In this document: piece by piece, positions 35,663 to 44,799 of the stretch
Position numbering within the stretch: position 1 is the stretch's first letter
How the letters are laid out: the number at the start of each line of letters is the position of its first letter
Assembly (NCBI RefSeq): GCF_963677125.1
Contig: NZ_OY781882.1
Span: 4,176,501-4,240,500, forward strand
Direction of reading: 5' to 3'
Source: an uncultured Desulfobacter sp.
Lineage (GTDB): Bacteria; Desulfobacterota; Desulfobacteria; Desulfobacterales; Desulfobacteraceae
Length of the DNA stretch: 64,000 bases
Notes under the pieces: model-generated
The model's input: only the letters and a program-made list of their open reading frames with translations
Databases searched by the model: none
Told to the model about the DNA's origin: nothing
Position numbers and translations under genes: made by a program

Positions 35663-36844
35663 TTATTTTTTTAATTTGATGAGAAATGGAATTGCCGTGA
35701 AACCCGCCAAAGCAGATATGATAAACATTCTCTCCAGGTCGAATGCGTCTGCAAGTGCTCCTGCCACCACAACCGCTATAGATCTTACGGCAAAGGAGAG
35801 CATCATGAAAAGACCGTTGGCGGCTGCCGGGCTTTCCTTGGCATTCTCCTGGACCAGGGCCAGCATCACAGGGGTGGTGGACAATACGGTGAACCCTGTT
35901 ATCAAAAGCGAAGCGATTTGAATCACTCCCGTGGTTGTGGCAAATAATAAGATGGTAACGGGGGCGACAGCCAACGCCCAGAATAATACTCGCCTTCGCC
36001 CTAAACGATCGGACAGGGTGCCGGCTGAAAGGATGCCTGCAACGCCGGTGGCCTCATACAGGGTCAGAGCCGTGCCGCCCAGCCACAACGACCCTGTGGC
36101 CTGTTCCACATATACGGTCAAAAACATACCCATGGAGCCGTGCATCATGGCCCTGGCAGAAAGAATGCCTGCCAGGGGATTGAGCACATGCCGGATTTCT
36201 TTGTAGGCCTGGGTTAAAGATCCCCGCCGTTTTGCTTTTATAGACTCCTGGGACGGTTCCAGGGCGATGAACAACAGCACGGAGGTGGCCAGGGCCAGGG
36301 CCAGGACAAAATGGAACTGGGCCAGGCCCAGGTAAGAGACCGCGGCAACGGCAAGGATGGGACCCATTGTCCTTGCAAGCTCACCGCCGGTCATGAAAAA
36401 ACTCATGCCCCGCCCTTTATATCTGCCCGAATACCTCGCCACCGTCACCGGAGCAGGGACATGGAACAGGGATACCGAGATACCAGCCACAAAGACCAGG
36501 ACCAGCAGCATACCATAGGACGGCGCAATGCCGATGAAGCTCATGGGAATGGCTGTCAGGGTCGGGGCCAGGATCACCAGCCAACGGGCAAGCCCTTTGT
36601 TGTCTGCAAACAGGCCAATAAACGGGTTAGCCAGGGATGGGATCTGCATCACCGTGGATAAAAGGCCTGCCTGGCTCAGGGTAATGGAAAGCTTTTCAAT
36701 GATCAGGGGCAGCAGGGGAGCCAGAAAGCTTGTGTAAATATCATGAACAAAATGGGCAAATGCAATGGTGGTGACCCTGGATGCTTGAAAATTGGACGCT
36801 TGAAATTCGGACGCCTCTACCGAATCCTTATCTGGTGTTGTCAT
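35663..36844 (-). CDS. MFS transporter, fosmidomycin-resistance-like
   Basis: 393 residues with about 12 membrane helices. The start FAHFVHDIYTSFLAPLLPLI and the ADNKGLARWLVI loop resemble the Fsr-type branch of the major facilitator superfamily, usually proton-driven exporters. Its first 25 codons contain a tandem 15-base repeat (two FQAS units). It follows surE directly (TAAATG). The divergent TetR gene suggests induction by the exported compound. Confidence 0.8.
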   Translation of the reverse strand: MTTPDKDSVEASEFQASNFQASRVTTIAFAHFVHDIYTSFLAPLLPLIIEKLSITLSQAGLLSTVMQIPSLANPFIGLFADNKGLARWLVILAPTLTAIPMSFIGIAPSYGMLLVLVFVAGISVSLFHVPAPVTVARYSGRYKGRGMSFFMTGGELARTMGPILAVAAVSYLGLAQFHFVLALALATSVLLFIALEPSQESIKAKRRGSLTQAYKEIRHVLNPLAGILSARAMMHGSMGMFLTVYVEQATGSLWLGGTALTLYEATGVAGILSAGTLSDRLGRRRVLFWALAVAPVTILLFATTTGVIQIASLLITGFTVLSTTPVMLALVQENAKESPAAANGLFMMLSFAVRSIAVVVAGALADAFDLERMFIISALAGFTAIPFLIKLKK

Positions 36845-37594
36845 TTAAAAATCAGCCTTTGCGATCATATCCATGGCGGCATGGGCAGTCGTGTCGCACT
36901 GCAGGGGTGTGATGGAGATAAAGTTTTCAAGCAGAGCACCGTCATCAGAGCCTTCACAAGCCTTTGTCGGCTTCATGCTGGCGTACCAGTAGTATGTGAG
37001 ATCTCTTGGATTTTGCCGGCGGTCGAACATATTGATCAGGTTGTTATCCGCCTGGGATGTAACCTTTGTGCCGGCGATGCGGTCAAAGGAGATGGCCGGG
37101 GCATTGATGTTCAAAAAAACCCCCGGGGGGAGATCCAGTGCCATGGTCTTCTCCAGAATGGAGGCCGTGTAGCTTGCCATACCCTGAAAGTCCATATCAT
37201 CACCGTACTGGATAGAAACGGCGATGGCGGGAATTCCGTTAATGGCCGCTTCCCGGGCCGCGCCCACGGTACCTGAATAGTTGATGTTTACCCCGGTGTT
37301 GGACCCGGCATTGATGCCTGAAATTACAAGATCAGGTGTCTGGTCACAGATATCAAACAGGGCCAGCTTGACGCAGTCGGCAGGGTTTCCGGCAACCGCA
37401 TGGCCAAAGTCATTGTGTCCCAGGCGCACTTTGTGGTGTTTCAGTGGTGTATGCAGGGTGATGCCGTGTCCCACGGCGCTTTTTTCCATATCAGGGGCAG
37501 CCAGAATTACCTCATGATCCGATTTCAAGGCATTGAACAGGGCCCGGATGCCCGGAGCCTGGTATCCGTCGTCGTTTGTCACTAATATTTTCAT
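36845..37594 (-). CDS. surE: 5'/3'-nucleotidase SurE
   Basis: 249 residues. SurE removes phosphate from nucleoside monophosphates. The N-terminal metal site ILVTNDDGYQAPGI, then SGINAGSNTGVNINYSGTVG and PLQCDTTA all match. First gene of the surE-MFS-DUF4438-membrane-protein operon, divergent from the TetR gene. SurE with an exporter recalls nucleotide or nucleoside-analogue handling, but this is inference. Confidence 0.94.
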   Translation of the reverse strand: MKILVTNDDGYQAPGIRALFNALKSDHEVILAAPDMEKSAVGHGITLHTPLKHHKVRLGHNDFGHAVAGNPADCVKLALFDICDQTPDLVISGINAGSNTGVNINYSGTVGAAREAAINGIPAIAVSIQYGDDMDFQGMASYTASILEKTMALDLPPGVFLNINAPAISFDRIAGTKVTSQADNNLINMFDRRQNPRDLTYYWYASMKPTKACEGSDDGALLENFISITPLQCDTTAHAAMDMIAKADF

Positions 37595-37686
37595 AACTTG
37601 TTTTGATCCTGTTGCAGAGTTGAGAGTCTAAAAAAATTTACACTTGTGTTGATAAAACATAAAAAGGGAGGCAACTGCAATAAAAA

Positions 37687-37716
37687 TTGACAAAAAAGAC
37701 TGCGCCCTTATATATT
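37687..37716 (+). promoter_or_regulatory. Candidate promoter of the TetR gene
   Basis: TTGACA at 37687 and TATATT at 37711 with an 18-base spacer, about 46 bases before the ATG. The 167-base gap to surE is the likely TetR operator region, but no clear operator palindrome stands out. Confidence 0.5.
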
Positions 37717-37761
37717 ATAAATTGATTAGCATATAAACAATAAAAAAAGGCAAAGGAATTC

Positions 37762-38376
37762 ATGGGAAGAAAAAGCATATCTCATATCAGAAAACCTGAA
37801 ATACTGAGACATACCTACAAGGTTGTGGAAGAAGAAGGCTTTAAGGGTATGACCATCGGTAAAATCGCAAAACGCATGGGCGTCAATTCAGGTCTGCTGA
37901 TTCATTACTTCAAAAGTAAAGAAGGTCTGATCATGGAAATGGTAGATTTCCTTTATGAAACTTCCATGAATAATTATTTAAAGGAACTGCAGACGCTCAC
38001 CAGCCCCAAGGAGCGTATGGATACACTGCTGGGAATCCTTTTTGACGCCAGCGGCACCTGGCCCCAGCGGGATGCGGTATTTTGGTCCTGCTATGCCATG
38101 GGATTCAGGGATGAGAATATCAGGGAAAGAATCCAAGACATGATGCTTAAATTCATTGAATTCGGCATTAAGGAGATCGCAGGCTGGGAAGAGACAGGGC
38201 TTGCCAGTGTCGAAAATAGAAAGAGAGCTTCTGCCAAAATTTTTGCCCTGTCAGAGGGCTTTGGTATTGTGAAAAATTCACTGGATGATCCCAAGCTCAT
38301 TCAGGAGGTTGCCGACTTTTTTAAAAATACCACCCTGCAAATTTTAAATTGCAAATCATCATTAGATAAAGAGTAG
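37762..38376 (+). CDS. TetR-family transcriptional regulator
   Basis: 204 residues. The N-terminal HTH (about residues 30-58: TIGKIAKRMGVNSGLLIHYF) is a clear TetR domain. The C-terminal ligand domain resembles BetI-like members (TWPQRDAVFWSCYAMGF). Divergent from surE-MFS, which it most likely represses, and convergent with the AEC carrier. An AAAGGAAT site precedes the ATG. The ligand is unknown. Confidence 0.88.
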   Translation: MGRKSISHIRKPEILRHTYKVVEEEGFKGMTIGKIAKRMGVNSGLLIHYFKSKEGLIMEMVDFLYETSMNNYLKELQTLTSPKERMDTLLGILFDASGTWPQRDAVFWSCYAMGFRDENIRERIQDMMLKFIEFGIKEIAGWEETGLASVENRKRASAKIFALSEGFGIVKNSLDDPKLIQEVADFFKNTTLQILNCKSSLDKE

Positions 38377-38434
38377 TGTAAATGCCATCCTGCTTTGCTT
38401 TCCCCGGTAAAGCCGTTTTTCGTTTTTTTGACTT

Positions 38435-39349
38435 CTATAAAACCAGTGCCACAGACAGTGAAATAAAAGAGAGTAATGTTGAGATCATCACAGCTGTGGA
38501 TGCAAGTTCCACATCTGAGTTCAGCTGGGCTGACAAAACGGCAATGGCTGTGGAAGTGGGCAGGCAGAAATAAATCATGCCTGTTTTGAAGGCTGTATCA
38601 GATACGCAGAACAGTATAAGCATGTAATAGCCTGTGACCGGCATTATCAAGAGTTTGATGGCCGAAGCCGCCAGGGCATTGGGCCAATGCTTTGAAATGC
38701 CCGCAAACGTGAGGGTTCCGCCCATGGAGATCAAGGCAAGGGGAAGCGTCATGGAGGCTACCAGGGCAAGAAAGTTATCGATAAATGCAGGCACACGATA
38801 TCCGGAACCGGATAAAAGCAAGCCTGCAGCACATCCGATGATCAGCGGATTGGATATCAGTGCCCGCAGCAAAATACGCAGGCGTTGAACCATGGATGGG
38901 GTGCTGCCTGAATGCCAGATCATAACGGAAACCGAGAGCACATTGATAACAGGAATCAGGCATCCGATAAGGATGCTGAACAGCCGAATACCCTCTTCAC
39001 CGAGAACGGTAAGGACAGTGGCCATGCCGATATAGGTGTTGAATCGGAATGAGGCCTGGAAAAACGATCCAATTGACTTGTCCGGCATTTTTGTTGTTCG
39101 TATGTACAAATAAGAAAGCACCGAAGCCAGAAAAACAGTGGTAAGTACGGCCAGAAGAAGCATGGTGCCGGATGCGTCCGTGCCGGTGGACTTGGCAGTT
39201 TTCCAGAAAAGCATAACCGGGAAAAAAATATAGTACACCAATTTATCAAGGGTGTTTAAAAATTCATTTGATGTCATGCCCCGGCGCTTGAGCATATATC
39301 CCAATGCCATCATGGAAAGCAGGGGGAACAGGGTGTTGAGTATTATCAT
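38435..39349 (-). CDS. AEC-family transporter (auxin efflux carrier-like)
   Basis: 304 residues with about ten membrane helices and the AEC signature in FRFNTYIGMATVL, LISNPLIIGCAAGLLL and LPTSTAIAVLSAQL. Bacterial members carry organic acids such as malate or malonate. The gene ends near the TetR stop and has its own promoter region at the right. Confidence 0.85.
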   Translation of the reverse strand: MIILNTLFPLLSMMALGYMLKRRGMTSNEFLNTLDKLVYYIFFPVMLFWKTAKSTGTDASGTMLLLAVLTTVFLASVLSYLYIRTTKMPDKSIGSFFQASFRFNTYIGMATVLTVLGEEGIRLFSILIGCLIPVINVLSVSVMIWHSGSTPSMVQRLRILLRALISNPLIIGCAAGLLLSGSGYRVPAFIDNFLALVASMTLPLALISMGGTLTFAGISKHWPNALAASAIKLLIMPVTGYYMLILFCVSDTAFKTGMIYFCLPTSTAIAVLSAQLNSDVELASTAVMISTLLSFISLSVALVL

Positions 39350-39484
39350 TTTCAGATCTCTTTATTTTTTTTCATTCGCGGACTATACACCAATTGCGTG
39401 TAAAAAATTAGCGTCTTTCATTTTTATCCTTGAACAGGTAAAAGCTTATCAAAATAAATATTTCCATGAAGGGGATTTTGTACC

Positions 39485-40546
39485 ATGATCGATCTTTACA
39501 AAAAACTGGCCCTGCATCTGGATAAAATGCCGGCAGGCTTTCCGGCAACTGATTCCGGTGTTGAAGTAAAAATTCTTAAACGGCTTTTTACACAAGATGA
39601 GGCTACCATTGTGCTTGGGCTGAACATGTGGCCGGAACCTGTGCCGGTTATTGCCGAACGTTTATCAATGGAGCCGGAAAGTTTAGGCGGCACACTCATG
39701 GAGATGTCTAAAAAAGGCCTGATTTTCAGGGCCGGCAAAGATGATTCTCCGTCATATATGGCCATTCAGTTTGTGATCGGTATCTGGGAATTTAATCTCA
39801 ATCGCCTCAATACAGGGCTGATCAGGGATGTGAATGAATATCTGCCCCAATATATGAAAAAAAGTTGGCTTAAATATAAAACCAAACAGCTGCGTGTCAT
39901 TCCGGTGTCAAAAACGGTGACCGTAGATTTGACCACCATGCCCTATGAGACTGCCGAAGAGATTATTGCCAAACAAAAGAAAATTGTGGTCAGTGACTGC
40001 ATCTGCCGCAAGGAGCATGACATGGTGGGCCAACCCTGTGATTATCCTAAGGAGGTGTGCCTCACATTCGGTTCTGGGGCCTACTATTATGAAGGAAACG
40101 GCCTGGGTCGAGGCATTGATGTGGAAGAAGCATTAGCCATTCTTGAAAAAGGGCGTCAAGCAGGGTTGGTGCTTCAGCCGGGTAATGCAAAAGATCCGGG
40201 TAATATCTGTATGTGCTGCGGGTGCTGCTGTCAGGTGCTGGCGAATCTGAAAACGCTTGAACAACCGGCAAAGGCCGTGCATTCCAATTATTTCGCCCAG
40301 GTTGATGCGGATGAATGTGTGGCGTGTGAAGCCTGTGTGGTGCGCTGTCATATGGATGCCATTATTCTGGATGACACGGCGGCAGCGGTTAACTTTGACC
40401 GGTGTATTGGCTGTGGGGTGTGCGTGCCGGTTTGTCCGTCCGGGGCCATAGCTTTGGGTAAAAAGCAGGAGACAGATCAATATAATCCGCCTGCAAATAC
40501 GTTCGAAACATATTTGACTATGGCCCAGGAAAGAGGAAACATTTAG
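39485..40546 (+). CDS. 4Fe-4S ferredoxin-type protein with winged-helix-like N-terminus
   Basis: 353 residues. The N-terminal ~90 residues look like a winged helix (RLFTQDEATIVLGL...VIAERLSMEPESLGGTLMEM). A cysteine-rich middle follows (SDCICRKEHDMVGQPCDY, MCCGCCC). The end holds two 4Fe-4S motifs: CVACEACVVRCHMDAI and CIGCGVCVPVCPSGAI. Proteins of this build are frequent in sulfate reducers and have no settled function; electron transfer or redox sensing is likely. The stop overlaps that of the convergent M24 gene by 3 bases. Confidence 0.85.
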   Translation: MIDLYKKLALHLDKMPAGFPATDSGVEVKILKRLFTQDEATIVLGLNMWPEPVPVIAERLSMEPESLGGTLMEMSKKGLIFRAGKDDSPSYMAIQFVIGIWEFNLNRLNTGLIRDVNEYLPQYMKKSWLKYKTKQLRVIPVSKTVTVDLTTMPYETAEEIIAKQKKIVVSDCICRKEHDMVGQPCDYPKEVCLTFGSGAYYYEGNGLGRGIDVEEALAILEKGRQAGLVLQPGNAKDPGNICMCCGCCCQVLANLKTLEQPAKAVHSNYFAQVDADECVACEACVVRCHMDAIILDDTAAAVNFDRCIGCGVCVPVCPSGAIALGKKQETDQYNPPANTFETYLTMAQERGNI

Positions 40547-41766
40547 ATCGAAAACACCTTGTTGGGGACTATGCTTAAAAACCGGCTGCCGGTTTCCGTT
40601 ATGAGGATGACGCTTTCTATACCTGCAGCAAACCGGTCTTTAAAAATGAATTTCGGCTCCACCGCAAACACCATTCCCGGTTCAAGCGCTGTGCTTCGTC
40701 CCTTTGAAATGATGGGGTCCTCCACCAGTTCAAGGCCGATGCCATGTCCTAAAAATTTGGACTTAAAGCCGGAAAGCCCTAAAAATTGGTCCCCATATCC
40801 AAGCCCGTCCGCCATGGTCACGGCTGACTGAAAAATCGTTTTCATGGCAACACCTGGCTTCATGGCGTCCTTGACGTGTAAAAGAATGTCAATGGCCGCC
40901 TGGCTTGCGGCATCTGCCTGGCCGGTCATCTTTCCGGCCACAAACATCCGGGATTCATCCATGTGATAGCCAAAGGCCATAGTGCCCAGATCAATGAGTA
41001 CGGGATCATTTTTTTCAATGACCCGGGTACCCGCACCAAAGGGAAAGGCGGTGTACATGCCGGTGCCGCATACCGGAGAATCAAGGGCGCCGGACTGCCC
41101 CCCGCTTTCGCCGCCCATGATATGGAAGGTAAACCCAACAGATCTGTAGTGGCGGGTCTGAAGGCGGCCCGAGTGGCCCTGGGTCCTGGCAAAGGCCTCA
41201 ATGCGTCCGGCCAGGTCTGTTTCCCGAATGCCGGGTTCAAGGGTTTCGGCAATAAAGTCAAATACCCGGCTGGATATTTTTGCCACCTCCTGCATCATAC
41301 CAAGCTCATATTCTGATTTTATTGCCCGGCAAGACATGATCAGCGGGCTTGCATCCTGCCAGGTACAACCAAAAAATAATGATTGATAAAACCTGAAATC
41401 CCTGACCGGAACAAGGTCAAAGGAGATGCCCATGGTTTTTGGAAAATCGCCGTGGGTGTCTTTGATGATCTGGGGGATCTCCGTGACGGAGTGGACCGGG
41501 ACAATCTGGGTCAGCGGACTTTCGGCAACAGCCCGGGGAAGGTATCTTTTGACAAATAACAGAGGCTCATGCGCCAGGGTTACGTATAGCCAGGCATCCT
41601 GGGCTGAACCGCTGAAGTAGTAATAATCAGGTCTGTGGGTCAAAAAGACGCCGTCTATACCGACCTGGGCCATCTGCTTTTTCAGGGCTTGTATCCGCCG
41701 GCTGATTTCTGCTTCAGGGGTCAGATCCAGGGGCAAAAGTTTATCTATCATTTTTTTCTTTTTCAC
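40543..41766 (-). CDS. M24-family peptidase (Xaa-Pro aminopeptidase-like)
   Basis: 407 residues from a GTG at 41766; the ATG at 41751 would shorten it by 5. An N-terminal creatinase-like domain is followed by a pita-bread catalytic domain, with metal ligands in VLIDLGTMAFGYHMDESRMF, GHGIGLELVEDPI and EPGMVFAVEP. The family removes residues next to proline, or acts on creatine-like substrates. No signal peptide, so cytoplasmic. Confidence 0.88.
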   Translation of the reverse strand: MKKKKMIDKLLPLDLTPEAEISRRIQALKKQMAQVGIDGVFLTHRPDYYYFSGSAQDAWLYVTLAHEPLLFVKRYLPRAVAESPLTQIVPVHSVTEIPQIIKDTHGDFPKTMGISFDLVPVRDFRFYQSLFFGCTWQDASPLIMSCRAIKSEYELGMMQEVAKISSRVFDFIAETLEPGIRETDLAGRIEAFARTQGHSGRLQTRHYRSVGFTFHIMGGESGGQSGALDSPVCGTGMYTAFPFGAGTRVIEKNDPVLIDLGTMAFGYHMDESRMFVAGKMTGQADAASQAAIDILLHVKDAMKPGVAMKTIFQSAVTMADGLGYGDQFLGLSGFKSKFLGHGIGLELVEDPIISKGRSTALEPGMVFAVEPKFIFKDRFAAGIESVILITETGSRFLSIVPNKVFSI

Positions 41767-41972
41767 AAATTTTTCGTTTATTGCGCTTGAATCAACGTAT
41801 TTACTTTATCAGCATATTTTAAATTTTCAAAGGTTTTGAATTCAGGATCCCATACTAACTGCCGAAACCGTTGTTTTGGTGACAGTGCTGTGGTAATTTT
41901 TCTATTTATATTTGACATCCGGAAATTCTATATTACGTTCAAATAAATTTTTTAACTTTCAGGAGAAAAAAC

Positions 41973-42503
41973 ATGGCAGATTTGACAGCAATTATGGAAA
42001 CGTCAAAAGGCACCATTAACATTACGCTTTTTGCCGACAAGACCCCGTATACCGTAGGAAATTTTGTAAACCTTGCCAAACGGGAATATTATAACGGGTT
42101 AACCTTTCACCGTGTGATTTCCGATTTTATGATCCAGGGCGGATGTCCTTACGGCAACGGCATGGGCGGCCCGGGCTACGAATTTGAGGATGAATTCAAA
42201 AAAGATCTTAAACACGACAAGCCCGGAATCCTGTCAATGGCAAATGCCGGTCCCGGGACAAACGGCAGCCAGTTTTTTATTACTCATGTGCCCACACCCC
42301 ATCTCGACGGTATGCACACCGTATTCGGAGCTGTTGTCAGCCAGGAAGATCAGGACGTGGTTAACAGCATCACCCAGGGTGATACCATTGAAAGCATTAC
42401 CATCAAAGGCAATGTGGGTTCTGTGTTCAAAAAAATCAAAGCCAAACTGGATGGGTGGAATAAGACGTTGAGTAAGTCCTTTCCCAAGCTTCCCAAAGCT
42501 TAA
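41973..42503 (+). CDS. Cyclophilin-type peptidyl-prolyl isomerase
   Basis: 176 residues, cytoplasmic (no signal peptide), catalysing cis-trans isomerisation at proline. Cyclophilin core: FHRVISDFMIQGGCPYGNG with the catalytic arginine, NGSQFFITHVPTPHLDG, and VFGAVV. A GGAG site precedes the ATG. Family A repeat copy 2 follows 3 bases after the stop. Confidence 0.94.
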   Translation: MADLTAIMETSKGTINITLFADKTPYTVGNFVNLAKREYYNGLTFHRVISDFMIQGGCPYGNGMGGPGYEFEDEFKKDLKHDKPGILSMANAGPGTNGSQFFITHVPTPHLDGMHTVFGAVVSQEDQDVVNSITQGDTIESITIKGNVGSVFKKIKAKLDGWNKTLSKSFPKLPKA

Positions 42504-42506
42504 TGA

Positions 42507-42631
42507 GTGTTTGAACGAAAAGTCACCCACCTGCGGCGTTGCAAAAAAATTGGAAAGCCTCACAACCAAAAGGTTGCTCCGGTTTCCAATTTTTCTGCGC
42601 CTTGCATCTGGGCAACTTTTCGTCCAAACAC
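42507..42631 (+). repeat. Palindromic 3'-end repeat, family A copy 2 (long form)
   Basis: 125 bases. Outer arms GTGTTTGAACGAAAAGT and ACTTTTCGTCCAAACAC pair with one mismatch. Between the conserved core halves lies an extra ~50-base inner palindrome (AAAAATTGGAAA...TTTCCAATTTTT). Starts 3 bases after the cyclophilin stop, in the same orientation as the gene. Confidence 0.85.
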
Positions 42632-42666
42632 GGGTTCCCGTCCAGACTTTTATTTGTGTTTAAACA

Positions 42667-42708
42667 AAAAGACCTTTTGCTGCTTGATTGTGCGGCAAAA
42701 GGTCTTTT
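42667..42708. terminator. Bidirectional intrinsic terminator
   Basis: AAAAGACCTTTTGCTGC and GCGGCAAAAGGTCTTTT form a 17-base stem with one mismatch around an 8-base loop, flanked by A and T runs, between convergent genes. Confidence 0.8.
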
Positions 42709-42746
42709 ATTTTTGGGGGGTGAGCGGTTTTGTCTCTAATGTTTGG

Positions 42747-43133
42747 CTATTTGTCTAGGTCGATATATAAAGGAATAATATGAAGGGACGCGGAATTTTC
42801 CTCGGTATCTCCTAAACGCCAGTTTTTTGCCGGAATTCCTGCCTCTTTTATTTTTTCAATCATACCGTTGATATTGATCAAAGGGTGCCGGGTAAAAACG
42901 TTGGGCAGTCCGTATGTCAGGCTGCACACCAGGCATTTGTCCGGCCGGCGTAGCAGATTAAAGGCAAGTACAATCCGGCTGCCGGAAATACTGATAGGTT
43001 CCAGCCTGATGTCATAGGCTCCTTCTGAGGCATCACCATACAGCGCATCAAAAAACTGATCACTTCTTTCAGGCGGTAACAGCTCATCTAAAAATTCTTG
43101 GGTGAGTATGCTGTCAAAATTTTTTTGAACCAT
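42747..43133 (-). CDS. Conserved hypothetical protein
   Basis: 128 residues, soluble, with no motif I can name. It begins FDSILTQEFLDELLPPERSDQFFDAL; the middle RPDKCLVCSLTYGLP carries two cysteines and the end WRLGDTEENSASLHIIPLYID is compact. Its composition resembles other short Desulfobacterales proteins of unknown role. It stands alone, convergent with the cyclophilin and divergent from nqrA. Confidence 0.7.
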   Translation of the reverse strand: MVQKNFDSILTQEFLDELLPPERSDQFFDALYGDASEGAYDIRLEPISISGSRIVLAFNLLRRPDKCLVCSLTYGLPNVFTRHPLININGMIEKIKEAGIPAKNWRLGDTEENSASLHIIPLYIDLDK

Positions 43134-43461
43134 GTTTTTTATCCTTTTTTGTGGCCAGTATATTCATTAGATCAAAATTCTCTTCTATTCTTTCTATGCC
43201 GGAAAATCAAGGGATAAAGCAGAAATTCAGGGGAATTGCATGATGTTTGCCTGCAGCTTTATGTCAATTTCAACGAATCATACCGATTATGAAGCCCCTT
43301 GTATTATATTTGAAATGTTGTGCCTTGACCATTTGATCTTGCACTGGTATTTGCTACAATAAGAACTTAAAAAAGGAAAAGAGGGGACTCCGTAGTGGAT
43401 GTCCATTCGTAAGGAACATCTATATTCTGTTCATTGCCTGTCATAAAATGGAAATAAGTGA
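43134..43461. other. Leader and promoter region of the nqr operon
   Basis: 328 bases without a supported gene. Holds the candidate promoter at 43333-43360, followed by a leader of about 95 bases with a loose GATGT...ACATC hairpin. No riboswitch was recognised. Confidence 0.5.
43333..43360 (+). promoter_or_regulatory. Candidate sigma-70 promoter of the nqr operon
   Basis: TTGATC (43333) and TACAAT (43355) with a 16-base spacer, roughly 100 bases upstream of nqrA. A moderate match. Confidence 0.45.
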
Positions 43462-44799
43462 ATGAAAACATTAAAAATTTCCCGGGGGTTTAACCTGAAT
43501 GTGGCTGAGCAGCCCGATCTGAACTGTGTTCACCTGGACCTGCCGTCCAGTTTAGGGTGCTGTGCCGGGGACATACCACATATCCGGCCAAAATTGCTGG
43601 TTAAAGAGGGCCAGCGCGTTAAAACCGGCGAAACTTTATTCACGGATAAGCGAGATACAACCATACAATATGTCTCGCCTGGAACCGGCCTGGTGGAAAA
43701 GATTATTTACGGAGACCGGCGCCGCCTGATGGAGGTGGTCATCGCACCTGAGTCCGGAGATGAGTATATTGAATATGATCCGGTTGATTTGGACGGGATT
43801 ACCGAAATGCCCTTGGATTTCCTTGTGGCGCACCTGAAAAAAGGCGGCCTGTGGCAGGGACTTCGCCAGTTTCCGGCTCTGGATTTCGCCGATCCGGATC
43901 ATTCCCCGTCCATGATTATTGTGGCCATGGATGGAAATGACCTTTTTTCGCCGCGTCCCGATATCATTCTTAAAGATAACATTAGTGCCTTTGAAGCGGG
44001 TATGGTAATTCTGCGCAGATTTTCAACTCGCCTTGAAGTGGTCTGCCGGGAAAGCAGCCTGGAAAGCATCTTGAAACAAGGAAGCTTAGTGGCGGACCAG
44101 ATTACCCATGCCGCTCCGGACATTTATCCTGCCTGGCACCCTGGTGCGGTGCTTTATCAGATTAAGCAAGAGCCGTCAGAGAACAGCGCCTGGTGTATCC
44201 GTCTGGAGCATCTGGTAATGATGGGCCGTTTTTTGCTCACCGGTCGGTACCCGGTTCAGAAAGTCGTCACCGTTACCCGGCCCGGGGAGCCGCAGCCGCA
44301 TATGCGGGGCCGTCAGGGCATGCCCCTGTATTCTCTGGTCGAAAGTATGCTTGAAAACAGTATTGTCACCTCAGGCCGGTTTAACGGCCGGATTTTGGAC
44401 AAGGATGCCCATATCGGTTTTTTTGAAAATACGGTTAATATAATTGAAGCCGGGCCGGAGGAGGAGATGTTCGGTTTTGTCCGTCCCGGCCTTAACAAGC
44501 CCACAGTCTCGTCTACATTTCTGTTTTCCCTGTTCAAGCGACCGGCAAAAATGGACTGCACCCTGCACGGTGAAGCCCGGGCCTGTATCAATTGCTCCTA
44601 TTGTGAGCGGATTTGCCCCAATGAACTTATGCCCTCCTTTATCATGAAGGCGCTGAATGCAGGAGAACTTGAAGAAGCCCTGGCGCTTGGACTCATGGAC
44701 TGCTGCAAATGCGGGCTGTGTTCCTTTGCCTGCCCTTCCAAAATTGAATTGACCCAAATACTTTCGGACGCCATGGACGCCTATTACAAGGACAAATAA
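43462..44799 (+). CDS. nqrA: Na+-translocating NADH:quinone reductase subunit A with two 4Fe-4S motifs
   Basis: 445 residues. The N-terminus (FNLNVAEQPD, RPKLLVKEGQRVKTGETLF) and overall length match NqrA, a membrane-associated subunit of the sodium pump. It ends, however, with two full ferredoxin-type motifs: Cys375-378-381-385 (CINCSYCERICP) and Cys414-417-420-424 (CCKCGLCSFACP). Such clusters belong to the related RnfC. From memory, Vibrio NqrA retains only a degenerate remnant. The next gene overlaps by one base (TAATG). The subunit may carry extra clusters or be an intermediate between RnfC and NqrA. Confidence 0.9.
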   Translation: MKTLKISRGFNLNVAEQPDLNCVHLDLPSSLGCCAGDIPHIRPKLLVKEGQRVKTGETLFTDKRDTTIQYVSPGTGLVEKIIYGDRRRLMEVVIAPESGDEYIEYDPVDLDGITEMPLDFLVAHLKKGGLWQGLRQFPALDFADPDHSPSMIIVAMDGNDLFSPRPDIILKDNISAFEAGMVILRRFSTRLEVVCRESSLESILKQGSLVADQITHAAPDIYPAWHPGAVLYQIKQEPSENSAWCIRLEHLVMMGRFLLTGRYPVQKVVTVTRPGEPQPHMRGRQGMPLYSLVESMLENSIVTSGRFNGRILDKDAHIGFFENTVNIIEAGPEEEMFGFVRPGLNKPTVSSTFLFSLFKRPAKMDCTLHGEARACINCSYCERICPNELMPSFIMKALNAGELEEALALGLMDCCKCGLCSFACPSKIELTQILSDAMDAYYKDK

